From contig JAFRXL010000030.1 in NCBI GenBank assembly GCA_017441505.1, forward strand, positions 62,001-126,000: DNA of 64,000 nt, given 5' to 3'. Positions 1 through 8,796 of the stretch are shown in pieces; positions within the stretch are counted from its first letter, which is position 1; every line of letters starts with the position of its first letter. The DNA is from Ruminococcus sp. GTDB lineage: Bacteria; Bacillota; Clostridia; Oscillospirales; Ruminococcaceae. The notes under the pieces are model-generated. The model saw nothing but the letters and a program-made list of their open reading frames with translations. It was not told where the DNA came from and did not search any database. The translations under genes and the position numbers were made by a program.

Positions 1-240
1 CAGCGGAGAGACGCTGCGGATATTCCGCCTGAGGAGTACGCTCAGGGCATTAAGCTCATAATGACCAGACAAATAGCTATGCAGAGGGACGATCTCCTCA
101 GAGAAACAGCTCATTTCTTTGGATTCACACGAGTTACTCCTGCACTTGAAACTGCACTTGCACTTGGTATACGTCAGGCTAAAAGCAAGGGATACATAAG
201 CTTTGGCGATGACGGCAAAATAAGTTATGTTGAAAAATAA
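1..240 (+). CDS. C-terminal end of a large DUF3320-type helicase/nuclease-like protein (5' truncated)
   Basis: An open frame runs from the window edge to TAA at 238-240, giving the last 79 residues of a protein whose start lies outside. The tail reads IPPEEYAQGIKLIMTRQIAM, then RDDLLRE and FFGFTRV, a winged-helix-like pattern that resembles the C-terminal DUF3320 domain. In many Firmicutes this domain closes very large superfamily 1 helicase proteins with an N-terminal DUF4011 region. This is recognition by pattern only, since no catalytic motif is inside the window. murT follows 28 bases later on the same strand, close enough for read-through, but there is no functional link I can see. Confidence 0.6.
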   Translation, partial: QRRDAADIPPEEYAQGIKLIMTRQIAMQRDDLLRETAHFFGFTRVTPALETALALGIRQAKSKGYISFGDDGKISYVEK

Positions 241-268
241 AAGATGATGATTAATTCGGAGGCAAAAA

Positions 269-1609
269 TTGAAACGACTTCAGATATTGATAGGTAAGAT
301 CATAGTAAAAATGCTCCGCCTGATGAAGCGGAATGCCGGTAATCTTCCGGGAATAATACTCTGGCATATATCCGGACACAAAGCTGTGTCGATGTTCAAA
401 GTGGACTGCCCGATAATAGCGATAACCGGTACAAACGGCAAAACATCGGTCACAAACTGTATAGCTCAGCTTTTTGAGAAAAGCGGCAAAAAAATCATAA
501 TCAACCGTGAGGGAAATAACCTCGATACCGGTATATGCTCGCTGCTTTTAAGGCACTGCGATATGAAGGGAAAAGTTGATGCGGATTATCTCATACTCGA
601 AACCGACGAATCTCACGTACCTGTAGTTTATTCTCAGCTGAAACTCGATACGCTCATAGTACTCGATTTCTTCAGGGATCAGCTCGACAGAAACGGTGAA
701 ATGGAAACTCTCATCCAGAAGATAAATGGTTTCTGCAAGAAATTCAACGGCAACCTGATACTCAACGGTGATGACCCTAATACAGCCCGTCTCGGACGTG
801 CAAATCCAAATAATAAAAACGTAAAGTACTTCCACGCTGAGCGTTATGCGTTTGCAACTGATAAGATATTCGAGGCATCAGAGGGAAGATTCTGTCCGTT
901 CTGCGGAGAGCCTTTAGAGTACGAGTATTATCAGTACTCTCATATCGGTAAATTCCACTGTCCGAAATGTAAGTTCGGCGAGTATGAGCCATACATCACA
1001 GCAAGCAATATTGACCTTGAAAAGCCTGTATTCACTGCTGACGGACATGAATACTCACCAAAACTCAACAGCATTTACAACGTCTATAATATGACCGCTG
1101 TAGCTGCTGCTGCAAAGCTGTACAATATTGACCAGAAGATAGTTGACGGAGTTATTTCCGGCTACACGGTCAAGAACGGACGTATGGAAAACTTTATGCT
1201 GAAAGACAGAAAAACGACCCTTAACCTTGCGAAAAATCCGGTCGGAGCCAATATGACCCTCAGAGTTATGAACGAGATGCAGGGCGAAAAGGAGCTGCTC
1301 TTTGTTCTGAATGACAACGTTGCGGACGGTCTTGATGTTTCGTGGATATGGGACATAAATTTCAGCATATTTGAACGTGTAACAAGAGTTGTAACATCAG
1401 GTACAAGAGCTTACGATATTGCCGTAAGAATAAAATGCTCCGGATATGACCAGTCAAAGATAGTAGTCCAGCCTGACCTTGACAAAGCTGTTGAGGAGCT
1501 CGCAAGTACTGAGGGACGCAAATTCGTTATAGCAAATTATACAGCAGTTCAGCCTACAAGAAGTGCTCTGAAGAGATATATCGCTAAGCATGGAGGTAAA
1601 ACAGAATGA
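269..1609 (+). CDS. murT: Lipid II isoglutaminyl synthase, MurT subunit
   Basis: MurT is the Mur-ligase-like subunit of the enzyme that amidates the D-glutamate of lipid II to D-isoglutamine, using ATP and ammonia supplied by GatD, at the cytoplasmic face of the membrane. The 446-residue protein has the central Mur-ligase ATP motif GTNGKT at 54-59, a Cys4 zinc ribbon (Cys209, Cys212, Cys231, Cys234) that separates MurT from ordinary Mur ligases, and the C-terminal NDNVADG...SWIWD stretch typical of the DUF1727 domain. The start is TTG, chosen because GGAGG at 258-262 lies six bases upstream and the N terminus matches the family length. The stop overlaps the gatD start (ATGA), so the two subunits are translationally coupled. 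Confidence 0.95.
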   Translation: MKRLQILIGKIIVKMLRLMKRNAGNLPGIILWHISGHKAVSMFKVDCPIIAITGTNGKTSVTNCIAQLFEKSGKKIIINREGNNLDTGICSLLLRHCDMKGKVDADYLILETDESHVPVVYSQLKLDTLIVLDFFRDQLDRNGEMETLIQKINGFCKKFNGNLILNGDDPNTARLGRANPNNKNVKYFHAERYAFATDKIFEASEGRFCPFCGEPLEYEYYQYSHIGKFHCPKCKFGEYEPYITASNIDLEKPVFTADGHEYSPKLNSIYNVYNMTAVAAAAKLYNIDQKIVDGVISGYTVKNGRMENFMLKDRKTTLNLAKNPVGANMTLRVMNEMQGEKELLFVLNDNVADGLDVSWIWDINFSIFERVTRVVTSGTRAYDIAVRIKCSGYDQSKIVVQPDLDKAVEELASTEGRKFVIANYTAVQPTRSALKRYIAKHGGKTE

Positions 1610-2349
1610 AAAAGATAAAAGTACTTCATATGTATGCTGATATGCTTGACCTTTACGGTGACAGCGGTAACATGGAGATACTCGGATACCGCTGTAAATT
1701 GCGTGGGATAGAGTGTCAGATAGACAAGTATTCTGTGGATTCGGAAATGCCTGATTTTTCCGGCTACGACCTCATTTATATAGGCGGAGGTGCTGACCTT
1801 GAACAGCAGCATATCTCTGAAGACCTTCTGAAATGCAGGGACGGTATAATCGAAGCTTATAAAAATGGAGTTTTCATGTTCCTTATATGCGGAGGCTACC
1901 AGCTCATGGGCAAGTATTACCGTGATGCCGACGGAAACGAGATACCCGGTCTCGGACTTTTCAGCTACTATACAGTCGCTCCTTCAAGCAGAAAAAAACG
2001 CTGTATAGGCAATATAGTCATAAAAGCTGAAATTGACGGACAGAAAGTCAATGTTGTCGGATTCGAGAATCACGGCGGTCAGACACAAGATGTAAAGACT
2101 CCGTTTGGAGAGGTGCTTTACGGAAACGGAAACTGCTCAAAGAGCAGTGCAGAGGGATATACCGAAAAAAATGTTATCGCAACATATCTTCATGGTCCTT
2201 GTCTTGCAAAGAATCCGGAAGTCACCGACCACATGATAAAGTACTGTTTAAGCAGAAACACCGGCGAGGAAGTAAAGCTCCAGCCGCTTGATGATAAGCT
2301 TGAAAAAGAATGCCGCAAGGTGATGCTTGGCAGACTGCTCAATAAATAG
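1606..2349 (+). CDS. gatD: Lipid II isoglutaminyl synthase, glutamine amidotransferase subunit GatD
   Basis: GatD hydrolyses glutamine and passes ammonia to MurT. The 247-residue protein is a CobB/CobQ-type class I amidotransferase: the oxyanion region IGGGADLEQQ is near residue 59, the nucleophile Cys95 sits in LICGGYQLMG, and the catalytic His196 lies in TYLHGP. It overlaps murT by four bases. Both genes as a pair are the standard arrangement in Firmicutes that amidate their peptidoglycan stem peptide. A hairpin follows directly after the stop codon. Confidence 0.95.
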   Translation: MKKIKVLHMYADMLDLYGDSGNMEILGYRCKLRGIECQIDKYSVDSEMPDFSGYDLIYIGGGADLEQQHISEDLLKCRDGIIEAYKNGVFMFLICGGYQLMGKYYRDADGNEIPGLGLFSYYTVAPSSRKKRCIGNIVIKAEIDGQKVNVVGFENHGGQTQDVKTPFGEVLYGNGNCSKSSAEGYTEKNVIATYLHGPCLAKNPEVTDHMIKYCLSRNTGEEVKLQPLDDKLEKECRKVMLGRLLNK

Positions 2350-2354
2350 ACTAA

Positions 2355-2390
2355 AATGCAGGACAATCACGTCCTGCATTGTCATTTTAT
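2355..2390 (+). terminator. Hairpin after gatD
   Basis: ATGCAGGAC (2356-2364) pairs with GTCCTGCAT (2371-2379) across a six-base loop, followed by a weak T-rich tail. It sits six bases after the gatD stop. It also contains an in-frame ATG that would otherwise look like a start for the next gene, which is why the downstream start is placed at 2437. Confidence 0.65.
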
Positions 2391-2436
2391 GTCCCTTCTG
2401 TACATAGAATTAATTATCTATGGACGGGAGGGACAT

Positions 2437-3957
2437 ATGTTTATTAAAAATAAAATGATAAGAGATACTGTACTGCTTACAGTGATGCAGCTGTTTCTGG
2501 ACTCGGCTGCATTGCTGCTCAATGTATTTATAAATGACCGTCTTGGAAGCTCAGCAATGGGAGTGCTTTCCCTTACCGGAGCTTTTCTTGCTATGGCAAG
2601 TATTTTATCAAACGGAAACGCTTTTTTGTGTACGAGCAGACTTATCTCAGAAGAAATAGGACACAAAAACGGTTCGCCGGACAAAGTACTATTTCACGGC
2701 ATAAAACTGTGCATGATAATGAGCGTGATAGTATCGGCAGCAGTAGTAATGCAAGCTGACAGAGTCAGTGGAATGTTTTTCGAGGGAGCAGACATATCCG
2801 GTCCGATAAAGCTCATACCTGCTGCACTCATGTGCGGAGCAATATCGTCCTGCTTAAAGGGATATTTCAATGCCTGCCGGAAGTCCGCTGTAACAGCAGC
2901 CGGTGATATAATCGAATTTCTTGTAAAGTCGCTTTTTATAGTCGGAGTTACATTAGTTTCCGGAAATTCTGCTAATAACAGCGTTTGCGTGATAATGGTC
3001 AGCGGAATAGCAGCAGGAAATGTCAGTTCGATGATATTTTTCACTGCCGCATACATGAGGGGACATGGTCCGCTAAGAAAAAAAAGCACACTTGACTTTA
3101 AGCAGTACATGAAATACGCATTTCCGATAATGGGCGGAGGTGTACTTACCACTTTTTTGAGCAGTACAAATGATGCTCTGATACCATTTTGCCTCAGACA
3201 AAATGGCGACTCAACTACAGAAGCACTCAGCAGATTCGGCATTTTTGAAGCAATAGTCATACCAACATTATTTTTTCCGTCAGTGGTATTGTGTTCAATG
3301 TCCGGAATAATAGTCAGCGAAACCGCAAGAGCTTCCGCAGCCGGAAACAGCGAAAGAATTCAGACTCTTGCCGGCAGGATAAAGGACTCAACAATAATGT
3401 ATGCGGTATTTGCATCGGCAGTTCTTATCCGTTTCGGCAGAACAATAGGCGAACTTATCGGCGGCGGTGAGCTTGCAGGCGAGATAATCTCCCTTACTGC
3501 ACCTGTTATCCCATTCATTTACTTAGAGATAGTGCTCGAAGCTATCATAAAGGGAACAGGTCAGCAGGCTTTCTCGTCACTGAATTATCTTGCTGAGTAT
3601 ATAATAAGAATATCTTCGGTACTCATAATTGTTCCGAGAATGGGCTTTTACGGAGTAGTCTTCTCCTACTATGCAAGCAATATCATCGGAAATACCAGCC
3701 GGTTCATTTTCCTGACCAGAACTACAGGCATGAAAATAAACTTTATAAGAAGCATTTTAGTACCTGTAGTATATTCATTCATGACGCTGTCAGCATCAGA
3801 ACTCATGATTTTTCTGATGCACATGGATAACAAGAGACCTGTTTTTATGGTAACAGAGGTAATTCTGTGGGGAGCAGAATATTACACAATAATGTTGCTT
3901 TTAGGGAAAATAAAGATAAATCGTACAGTAAAAAAGAAAGCCGTTGTGCATATCTGA
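2437..3957 (+). CDS. MOP/MATE superfamily membrane exporter
   Basis: A 506-residue, strongly hydrophobic protein with about twelve predicted membrane segments. The two-bundle pattern and the N-terminal segment MIRDTVLLTVMQLFLDSAAL fit the MOP flippase superfamily, which covers MATE drug exporters and SpoVB/Wzx-like lipid-linked sugar flippases. The substrate cannot be told from sequence. I place the start at 2437 because GGGAGGG lies just upstream at 2426-2432; the longer frame from 2356 would begin inside the gatD terminator hairpin. The nearby cell-wall genes make a lipid-linked precursor possible, but this is inference. Confidence 0.8.
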   Translation: MFIKNKMIRDTVLLTVMQLFLDSAALLLNVFINDRLGSSAMGVLSLTGAFLAMASILSNGNAFLCTSRLISEEIGHKNGSPDKVLFHGIKLCMIMSVIVSAAVVMQADRVSGMFFEGADISGPIKLIPAALMCGAISSCLKGYFNACRKSAVTAAGDIIEFLVKSLFIVGVTLVSGNSANNSVCVIMVSGIAAGNVSSMIFFTAAYMRGHGPLRKKSTLDFKQYMKYAFPIMGGGVLTTFLSSTNDALIPFCLRQNGDSTTEALSRFGIFEAIVIPTLFFPSVVLCSMSGIIVSETARASAAGNSERIQTLAGRIKDSTIMYAVFASAVLIRFGRTIGELIGGGELAGEIISLTAPVIPFIYLEIVLEAIIKGTGQQAFSSLNYLAEYIIRISSVLIIVPRMGFYGVVFSYYASNIIGNTSRFIFLTRTTGMKINFIRSILVPVVYSFMTLSASELMIFLMHMDNKRPVFMVTEVILWGAEYYTIMLLLGKIKINRTVKKKAVVHI

Positions 3958-4008
3958 CAATTATTAATACCGGCAGTAATATAAAATGTAGAAAATATTA
4001 AGTTACTA

Positions 4009-4037
4009 TTGAAATTGTTTTAAAAATAGTTTATAAT
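4009..4037 (+). promoter_or_regulatory. Promoter of the EF-G paralogue
   Basis: TTGAAA (4009-4014) and TATAAT (4032-4037) are separated by exactly 17 bases, a consensus vegetative promoter. Transcription would begin around 4044, inside the inverted repeat at 4040-4067. Confidence 0.75.
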
Positions 4038-4039
4038 AT

Positions 4040-4067
4040 TTGTATGCAGTGCATAATCTGCATACAA
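4040..4067 (+). promoter_or_regulatory. Perfect 10-bp inverted repeat at the transcription start of the EF-G paralogue
   Basis: TTGTATGCAG (4040-4049) and CTGCATACAA (4058-4067) are exact reverse complements around an eight-base spacer. The position immediately after the -10 box suits either a repressor operator or a 5' untranslated stem. There is no T-tract, so it is not a terminator. Confidence 0.55.
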
Positions 4068-4092
4068 TTTAACTCAGAGGAGAAAACCTACC

Positions 4093-6174
4093 ATGAAAGA
4101 ATATGATGTCAACAAAGTAAAAAACATAGCTTTTGCCGGACATAATGGTTCCGGTAAAACTTCTCTTGCGGAAGCATTACTTTTCAAAGCAGGAGCTTCA
4201 GATCGTCTTGGTAAAACTGCGGATGGAACTACAATTTGTGATTACGATCCTGAGGAAATTAAGAGAAAAATTTCAATAGGAACTTCTCTCGCATCCTTTG
4301 AATATAACGATTACAAAATAAATATTCTTGATACCCCCGGACTCTTTGACTTTGCTGCTGAAATGATCGAAGGCATTCGTGCAGCAGATACAGTTATGAT
4401 AACAGTTTCTGCTAAATCAGGAGTAAAGGTCGGAGCAAGAAAAGCTTATGACGAGGCTGTAAAACAAGGAAAATCAAAGATGTTCGTTGTTACGAAGATC
4501 GATGATAAGGACGCTAACTTCTTCAATGTACTCACCGAGCTTAAAACCGTTTTCGGACCTACAGTATGCCCTGTAGTTGTCCCTGTTATCAGCAACGGTC
4601 AGATAGTTGAGTATGTAAATCTCATCGAGATGAAAGCTTACAAATACGACGGCAAGGGCAATCCTGTTGAAACAGATATGCCTACAGCTGAAATTTCCGA
4701 AAAATTTGAGTATCGTATAGACGGTCTTGTTGCAGCTGTTTCAGAGGCTGTAGCTGAAACTTCTGACGAGCTTATGGAAAAATTCTTCGAGGGTGAGACA
4801 TTTACTCAGAAAGAGCTTATCGACGGTATCCATGCCGGTATGAACAAGGGTATCATCACACCTGTAGTATGCACATCTGCTGCTGATCTTTCAGGTATCG
4901 ATATGCTCCTTAAAGAGATAGAGCTGCTGCTCCCTGCACCAAATGAGGTATACGCTTCTGAAGCTTATACACCTGCAAAGGATGTAACAGAAGTTCCGTG
5001 TGATGTTGATGCTCCGCTTTCAGCTTACGTATTCAAGACAATTGCTGACCCGTTTGTTGGCAAGATGTCCATGATAAAGATAATGTCCGGCAAGCTGACT
5101 TCAAATACTGACGTTATCAATGCTGCTACAGGAAATACCGAAAAGATAGGCAAGCTTTACACTCTCTGCGGAAAGAAGCAGACCGAAGTAAGCTGTGCAT
5201 ATGCCGGTGATATAGTTGTCGCATCAAAGATAGGTGCAAATACAGGCGACACACTTTGCGATTCTGCACGTATAATACAGTTTGTAGAAATGAACTTCCC
5301 GAAGCCTTGCTATTCAATGGCTGTAAAGGCAAAAGCTCAGGGCGATGAAGCTAAGATCTCATCATCCATGCAGCGTCTTATCGAGGAAGATCCTACCCTG
5401 ACATATGTTCAGGACGATAATACAAAGGAGCAGATACTCAGCGGTCTCGGCGAACAGCATATCGAAGTCGCTGCTGCTAAATTAAAGAGCAAATTCGGAG
5501 TTGAAGTTAAACTTACAGTTCCTAAGATAGCTTACAAGGAGACCATCCGCAAGAAGGTCAAAGTTGAAGGTAAGCATAAGAAGCAGTCCGGCGGACATGG
5601 TCAGTACGGTCACGTATGGATCGAGTTTGAGCCGTGTGTAAGCGATACTCTCATTTTTGAGGAAAAAGTATTCGGCGGAGCTGTTCCTAAGAACTACTTC
5701 CCTGCTGTACAGAAGGGACTTGAAGATTCCGTCAAGAAGGGCGTACTCGCAGGCTGTCCAGTAGTCGGCTTGAAGGCTATACTCGTTGACGGTTCATATC
5801 ATCCTGTCGACTCATCAGAAATGGCATTCAAAACTGCTGCATCTATCGCATATAAGGAAGGTCTTAAACAGGCTGACCCTGTAATGCTCGAACCAATAGG
5901 AGAGCTCAAGGTAACTGCACCGGACGACAATACCGGTGATATTATGGGCGAGCTCAACAAGAGACGTGGCAGAGTGCTCGGTATGGAGCCGGTAAGTCAT
6001 GGAGTTACCCTGATACAGGCAGAAGTACCTGTTCGTGAGATGCATGATTTTGCTATGTATCTGCGTCAGACCACAAGAGGTCTCGGAAGCTTTACATTTG
6101 AGTTTGTTCGTTATGAACAGCTCCCTGCAAATCTTCTTACAGAGGTAATATCAGCAGTTAATTCAGAAGAATAA
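4093..6174 (+). CDS. Elongation factor G paralogue (translation GTPase)
   Basis: A 693-residue translational GTPase. The G1 motif is GHNGSGKT (16-23), unlike the GHIDAGKT of canonical FusA; G3 is DTPG (81-84) and G4 is TKID (135-138). EF-G domains II to V follow, with the C-terminal segment ending in a domain V-like RQTTRGLGSFTFEF. The altered G1 and the lack of neighbouring rpsL/rpsG/tuf genes indicate the second EF-G class often seen beside the canonical copy in Clostridia, whose exact role (translocation variant, recycling or stress) is not settled. It has its own promoter and terminator. The start ATG at 4093 follows GAGGAG at 4076-4081. Confidence 0.9.
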   Translation: MKEYDVNKVKNIAFAGHNGSGKTSLAEALLFKAGASDRLGKTADGTTICDYDPEEIKRKISIGTSLASFEYNDYKINILDTPGLFDFAAEMIEGIRAADTVMITVSAKSGVKVGARKAYDEAVKQGKSKMFVVTKIDDKDANFFNVLTELKTVFGPTVCPVVVPVISNGQIVEYVNLIEMKAYKYDGKGNPVETDMPTAEISEKFEYRIDGLVAAVSEAVAETSDELMEKFFEGETFTQKELIDGIHAGMNKGIITPVVCTSAADLSGIDMLLKEIELLLPAPNEVYASEAYTPAKDVTEVPCDVDAPLSAYVFKTIADPFVGKMSMIKIMSGKLTSNTDVINAATGNTEKIGKLYTLCGKKQTEVSCAYAGDIVVASKIGANTGDTLCDSARIIQFVEMNFPKPCYSMAVKAKAQGDEAKISSSMQRLIEEDPTLTYVQDDNTKEQILSGLGEQHIEVAAAKLKSKFGVEVKLTVPKIAYKETIRKKVKVEGKHKKQSGGHGQYGHVWIEFEPCVSDTLIFEEKVFGGAVPKNYFPAVQKGLEDSVKKGVLAGCPVVGLKAILVDGSYHPVDSSEMAFKTAASIAYKEGLKQADPVMLEPIGELKVTAPDDNTGDIMGELNKRRGRVLGMEPVSHGVTLIQAEVPVREMHDFAMYLRQTTRGLGSFTFEFVRYEQLPANLLTEVISAVNSEE

Positions 6175-6180
6175 AAATTA

Positions 6181-6212
6181 CTCTCCGAGGGAAAACTCTC
6201 GGAGAGTTTTTA
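6181..6212 (+). terminator. Terminator of the EF-G paralogue
   Basis: CTCTCCGAG (6181-6189) pairs with CTCGGAGAG (6198-6206), followed by TTTTT. It begins seven bases after the stop codon. Confidence 0.9.
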
Positions 6213-6221
6213 TATGCACAA

Positions 6222-6254
6222 AAAGCACCTCCGATCAGGTATCAGAGGTGCTTT
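6222..6254 (-). terminator. Terminator of the acyl-CoA synthetase fusion gene
   Basis: On the minus strand AAAGCACCTC (6254-6245) pairs with GAGGTGCTTT (6231-6222), followed by a T-run. It lies 16 bases after the stop of the minus-strand gene and faces the EF-G terminator, so the two genes are convergent. Confidence 0.85.
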
Positions 6255-6269
6255 GCGTTTTATAATTAA

Positions 6270-8576
6270 TTATCCTTTAAGAGCTACACGGCGTATCTTA
6301 CCGCTGATTGTCTTAGGAAGTTCGTCACGGAACTCAACTATTCTTGGATACTTGTAAGGAGCTGTGTGCTTTTTAACGTAATTCTGTATCTCCTTTTTGA
6401 GTTCATCTGTACCGACTGTACCCTTTGTGAGCACTATCGAAGCCTTTACGACCTGACCTCTTACCGGATCAGGTGCTGCACTTACACCACATTCGAGTAC
6501 ATAAGGGAGCTCCATGATAACACTTTCGATCTCGAAAGGTCCGATACGATAACCGGATGACTTGATAACATCGTCAACACGGCCAACATACCAGAAGTAA
6601 CCGTCTTCATCCTTCCAGGCAGTATCACCTGTATGATAGCAGCCGTCGTGCCAAACGTCCTTAGTCTTTTCTTCGTCATTGTAGTAACCGAGGAAAAGTC
6701 CGCAAGGAACTTTCTTATCAGTACGAATGATGATCTCTCCGGTCTCACCCGGTTTAACAGGATTTCCGTCCGGATCAACAATATCAACGTTATAGAGTAC
6801 GCTTGGCTTACCCATAGAACCCGGACGACAGGTCATACCAACAAAGTTACCGATAGAGAGTGTAGTTTCTGTCTGACCGAAGCCTTCCATGAGCTTAACA
6901 CCGGTAGCTTTCAGGAACTGGTTGTATACCTCAGGGTTGAGAGCTTCACCTGCGACTGTAGCGTACTTTATAGAACTGAGGTCGAACTTTGAAAGGTCTT
7001 CCTTGATAAAGAAACGGTACATAGTCGGAGGAGCACAGAAAGTTGTGATATTATATTTCTTGAACATCGGGAGTATCTTATTAGCATCAAAACGATCGAA
7101 GTCGTAAACGAAGATACAGGTCTCACTAAGCCACTGTCCGTAGAGTTTTCCCCAGAGAGCTTTGCCCCAGCCTGTATCGGAAATAGTGAAGTGGATTCCG
7201 TTAGGGTCAACATTGTGCCAGTAACGAGCAGTTATGAAGTGACCAAGAGCATATAAATGGCTGTGAGTAGCTATCTTAGGATAGCCTGTAGTACCTGATG
7301 TGAAGAACATGAGGTTAGGCTCGTGACCGCATGAGAGCTTTTCCGGATCGGCAGGACGCTCAAATACATCGCTGAATCCAGCCATTTCCTTGTCAAAGTC
7401 AGCCCAGCCTTCACGTTCACCGTGAACTATCATTCTGGTAATATCCATACCGCTTTCCTCAACAGCGAGGTCTACCTGATGAGCAACATCACCGTCGCCT
7501 GTACAAACGATAGCCTTTACGTCAGCAGCCTTGAAACGGTAGGTAAAGTCGTGCTGAACGAGCTGGTTTGTAGCAGGTATAACGATCGCACCGATCTTGT
7601 GGAGTGCGATTATAGAGAACCAGAACTGGTAATGTCTTTTAAGTACAAGCATGACCTTATCGCCTTTTTTGATTCCCTTAGAAAGGAAATAATTAGCGGT
7701 CATATTGGAATATTTCTTTATCTCAGCAAAAGTGAACTTTCTGTCTGTAAGGTCTTCTGCAACATATATCATAGCAGTCTTATCCGGACATTTTGCGGCA
7801 AGACCGTCTACAATATCGAAACCGAAGTTGAATGTATCCTCGTTTTTGAAGGAGATACCGGTAAGAGCACCGTCCTTATCAGTTTCAACAGATACAAATT
7901 TATCAGAAATAGGGTCCTTGATATTAGCGAGATCGAAGTTAGTAACACCCGGAATGAGAACAGGCTCAAGATGATTGAGTATCTGCTGAGGCTGAGCTGT
8001 ACCGCATACTATAGCATAGAACTTACACTCTTTGCCTCCGACAGCCCACTCATCGTGAGGCTCAGAACTGTCGTAGTAAATGGAATCGCCCTCGTTAAGT
8101 ATCTCGATGTTATCACCGACCTGAACTTTGAGCTGACCGCTTATAACTATATCCATTTCCTGTCCCTCGTGAGTATGAGGATGCGGAACACGGTATTCCT
8201 CATCAACATAAGGTATAGTAACGAGGAATGGTTCAGCGATCTTGTTTCTGAATTTAGGTGCAAGACGAAGGTAGCTCAGACCCTTACGGCGGGCAATAGG
8301 GAGTCCCTCACCTTTTCTTGTTATATCGAAGCTGTTGATATGCGGAGATTCACCCTCCATAAGGTCAGTGATCTCAACACCGCAGGCATTTGCGAATTTA
8401 TAGATAAATGAGAAGCTGAAATCTTTAGCTCCGCCCTCATAAGCATTGTACTCAAAGACAGATACGCCTATCTTGGCAGCCATTTCTTCCGGAGTCAGAC
8501 CTACTGATTCTCTCGTGGCTTTTATTCGCTCAGCGACCTCTCTTATCTTAAACTCAGGATTCATATTATTATTCAT
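6270..8576 (-). CDS. Helix-turn-helix + cupin + AMP-dependent acyl-CoA synthetase fusion
   Basis: A 768-residue three-part protein. Residues 10-70 form an XRE helix-turn-helix, residues 110-190 a cupin with the metal-type pattern HPHTH (132-136) and His174, and residues 250-768 an acyl-adenylate synthetase of the acetyl/medium-chain acyl-CoA family. The synthetase looks active: TSGTTGYPK at 426-434, GFGQTE in the A5 region, YHTGD in A7 and Lys760 in SGKIRR. XRE-cupin proteins are normally free-standing ligand-responsive regulators, so the fusion suggests an enzyme whose substrate or product could be sensed by its own N-terminal domain, or a DNA-bound enzyme. That idea is inference. Start ATG follows AGGAG. 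The gene has its own consensus promoter and terminator and is transcribed alone. The acid substrate cannot be named from sequence. Confidence 0.88.
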   Translation of the reverse strand: MNNNMNPEFKIREVAERIKATRESVGLTPEEMAAKIGVSVFEYNAYEGGAKDFSFSFIYKFANACGVEITDLMEGESPHINSFDITRKGEGLPIARRKGLSYLRLAPKFRNKIAEPFLVTIPYVDEEYRVPHPHTHEGQEMDIVISGQLKVQVGDNIEILNEGDSIYYDSSEPHDEWAVGGKECKFYAIVCGTAQPQQILNHLEPVLIPGVTNFDLANIKDPISDKFVSVETDKDGALTGISFKNEDTFNFGFDIVDGLAAKCPDKTAMIYVAEDLTDRKFTFAEIKKYSNMTANYFLSKGIKKGDKVMLVLKRHYQFWFSIIALHKIGAIVIPATNQLVQHDFTYRFKAADVKAIVCTGDGDVAHQVDLAVEESGMDITRMIVHGEREGWADFDKEMAGFSDVFERPADPEKLSCGHEPNLMFFTSGTTGYPKIATHSHLYALGHFITARYWHNVDPNGIHFTISDTGWGKALWGKLYGQWLSETCIFVYDFDRFDANKILPMFKKYNITTFCAPPTMYRFFIKEDLSKFDLSSIKYATVAGEALNPEVYNQFLKATGVKLMEGFGQTETTLSIGNFVGMTCRPGSMGKPSVLYNVDIVDPDGNPVKPGETGEIIIRTDKKVPCGLFLGYYNDEEKTKDVWHDGCYHTGDTAWKDEDGYFWYVGRVDDVIKSSGYRIGPFEIESVIMELPYVLECGVSAAPDPVRGQVVKASIVLTKGTVGTDELKKEIQNYVKKHTAPYKYPRIVEFRDELPKTISGKIRRVALKG

Positions 8577-8668
8577 AGCAAGCCTACTCCTTTCTGTAGA
8601 TTTACATGCAAATTTTGTATCACAATTTATACATTTGGTATACGATAGCCTATGCTTACATAATTATA

Positions 8669-8697
8669 ATTATATCACCATAAATTGTGTTTGTCAA
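8669..8697 (-). promoter_or_regulatory. Promoter of the fusion gene
   Basis: Minus-strand TTGACA (8697-8692), a 17-base spacer and TATAAT (8674-8669) form a consensus promoter, leaving a leader of about 85 bases. The leader holds ATAC-caaat-GTAT and related AT-rich repeats that could be a site for the protein's own helix-turn-helix, but no strong palindrome is present. Confidence 0.75.
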
Positions 8698-8746
8698 CTA
8701 TTTACTTAATACATCAACACATTATTTTTACGTCGAAATAAGCTCA

Positions 8747-8780
8747 AAAGCTCCCTGATCCTTAGCGGACAGGGAGCTTT
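8747..8780 (-). terminator. Hairpin between the fusion gene and the dockerin transglutaminase
   Basis: AAAGCTCCCTG (8747-8757) is the reverse complement of CAGGGAGCTTT (8770-8780). On the minus strand it ends the transglutaminase transcript 17 bases after its stop. Confidence 0.8.
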
Positions 8781-8796
8781 AATAATCAGAGAATAT

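Noticed and set aside
2356..2436. N-terminal extension of the MOP exporter
   Set aside because: The first ATG is inside the gatD terminator hairpin, while 2437 has GGGAGGG directly upstream.
7422..8411. Plus-strand open frame of 329 codons opposite the acyl-CoA synthetase fusion
   Set aside because: It lies fully inside the minus-strand gene, has no ribosome binding site or recognisable domain, and the minus frame has all catalytic motifs.
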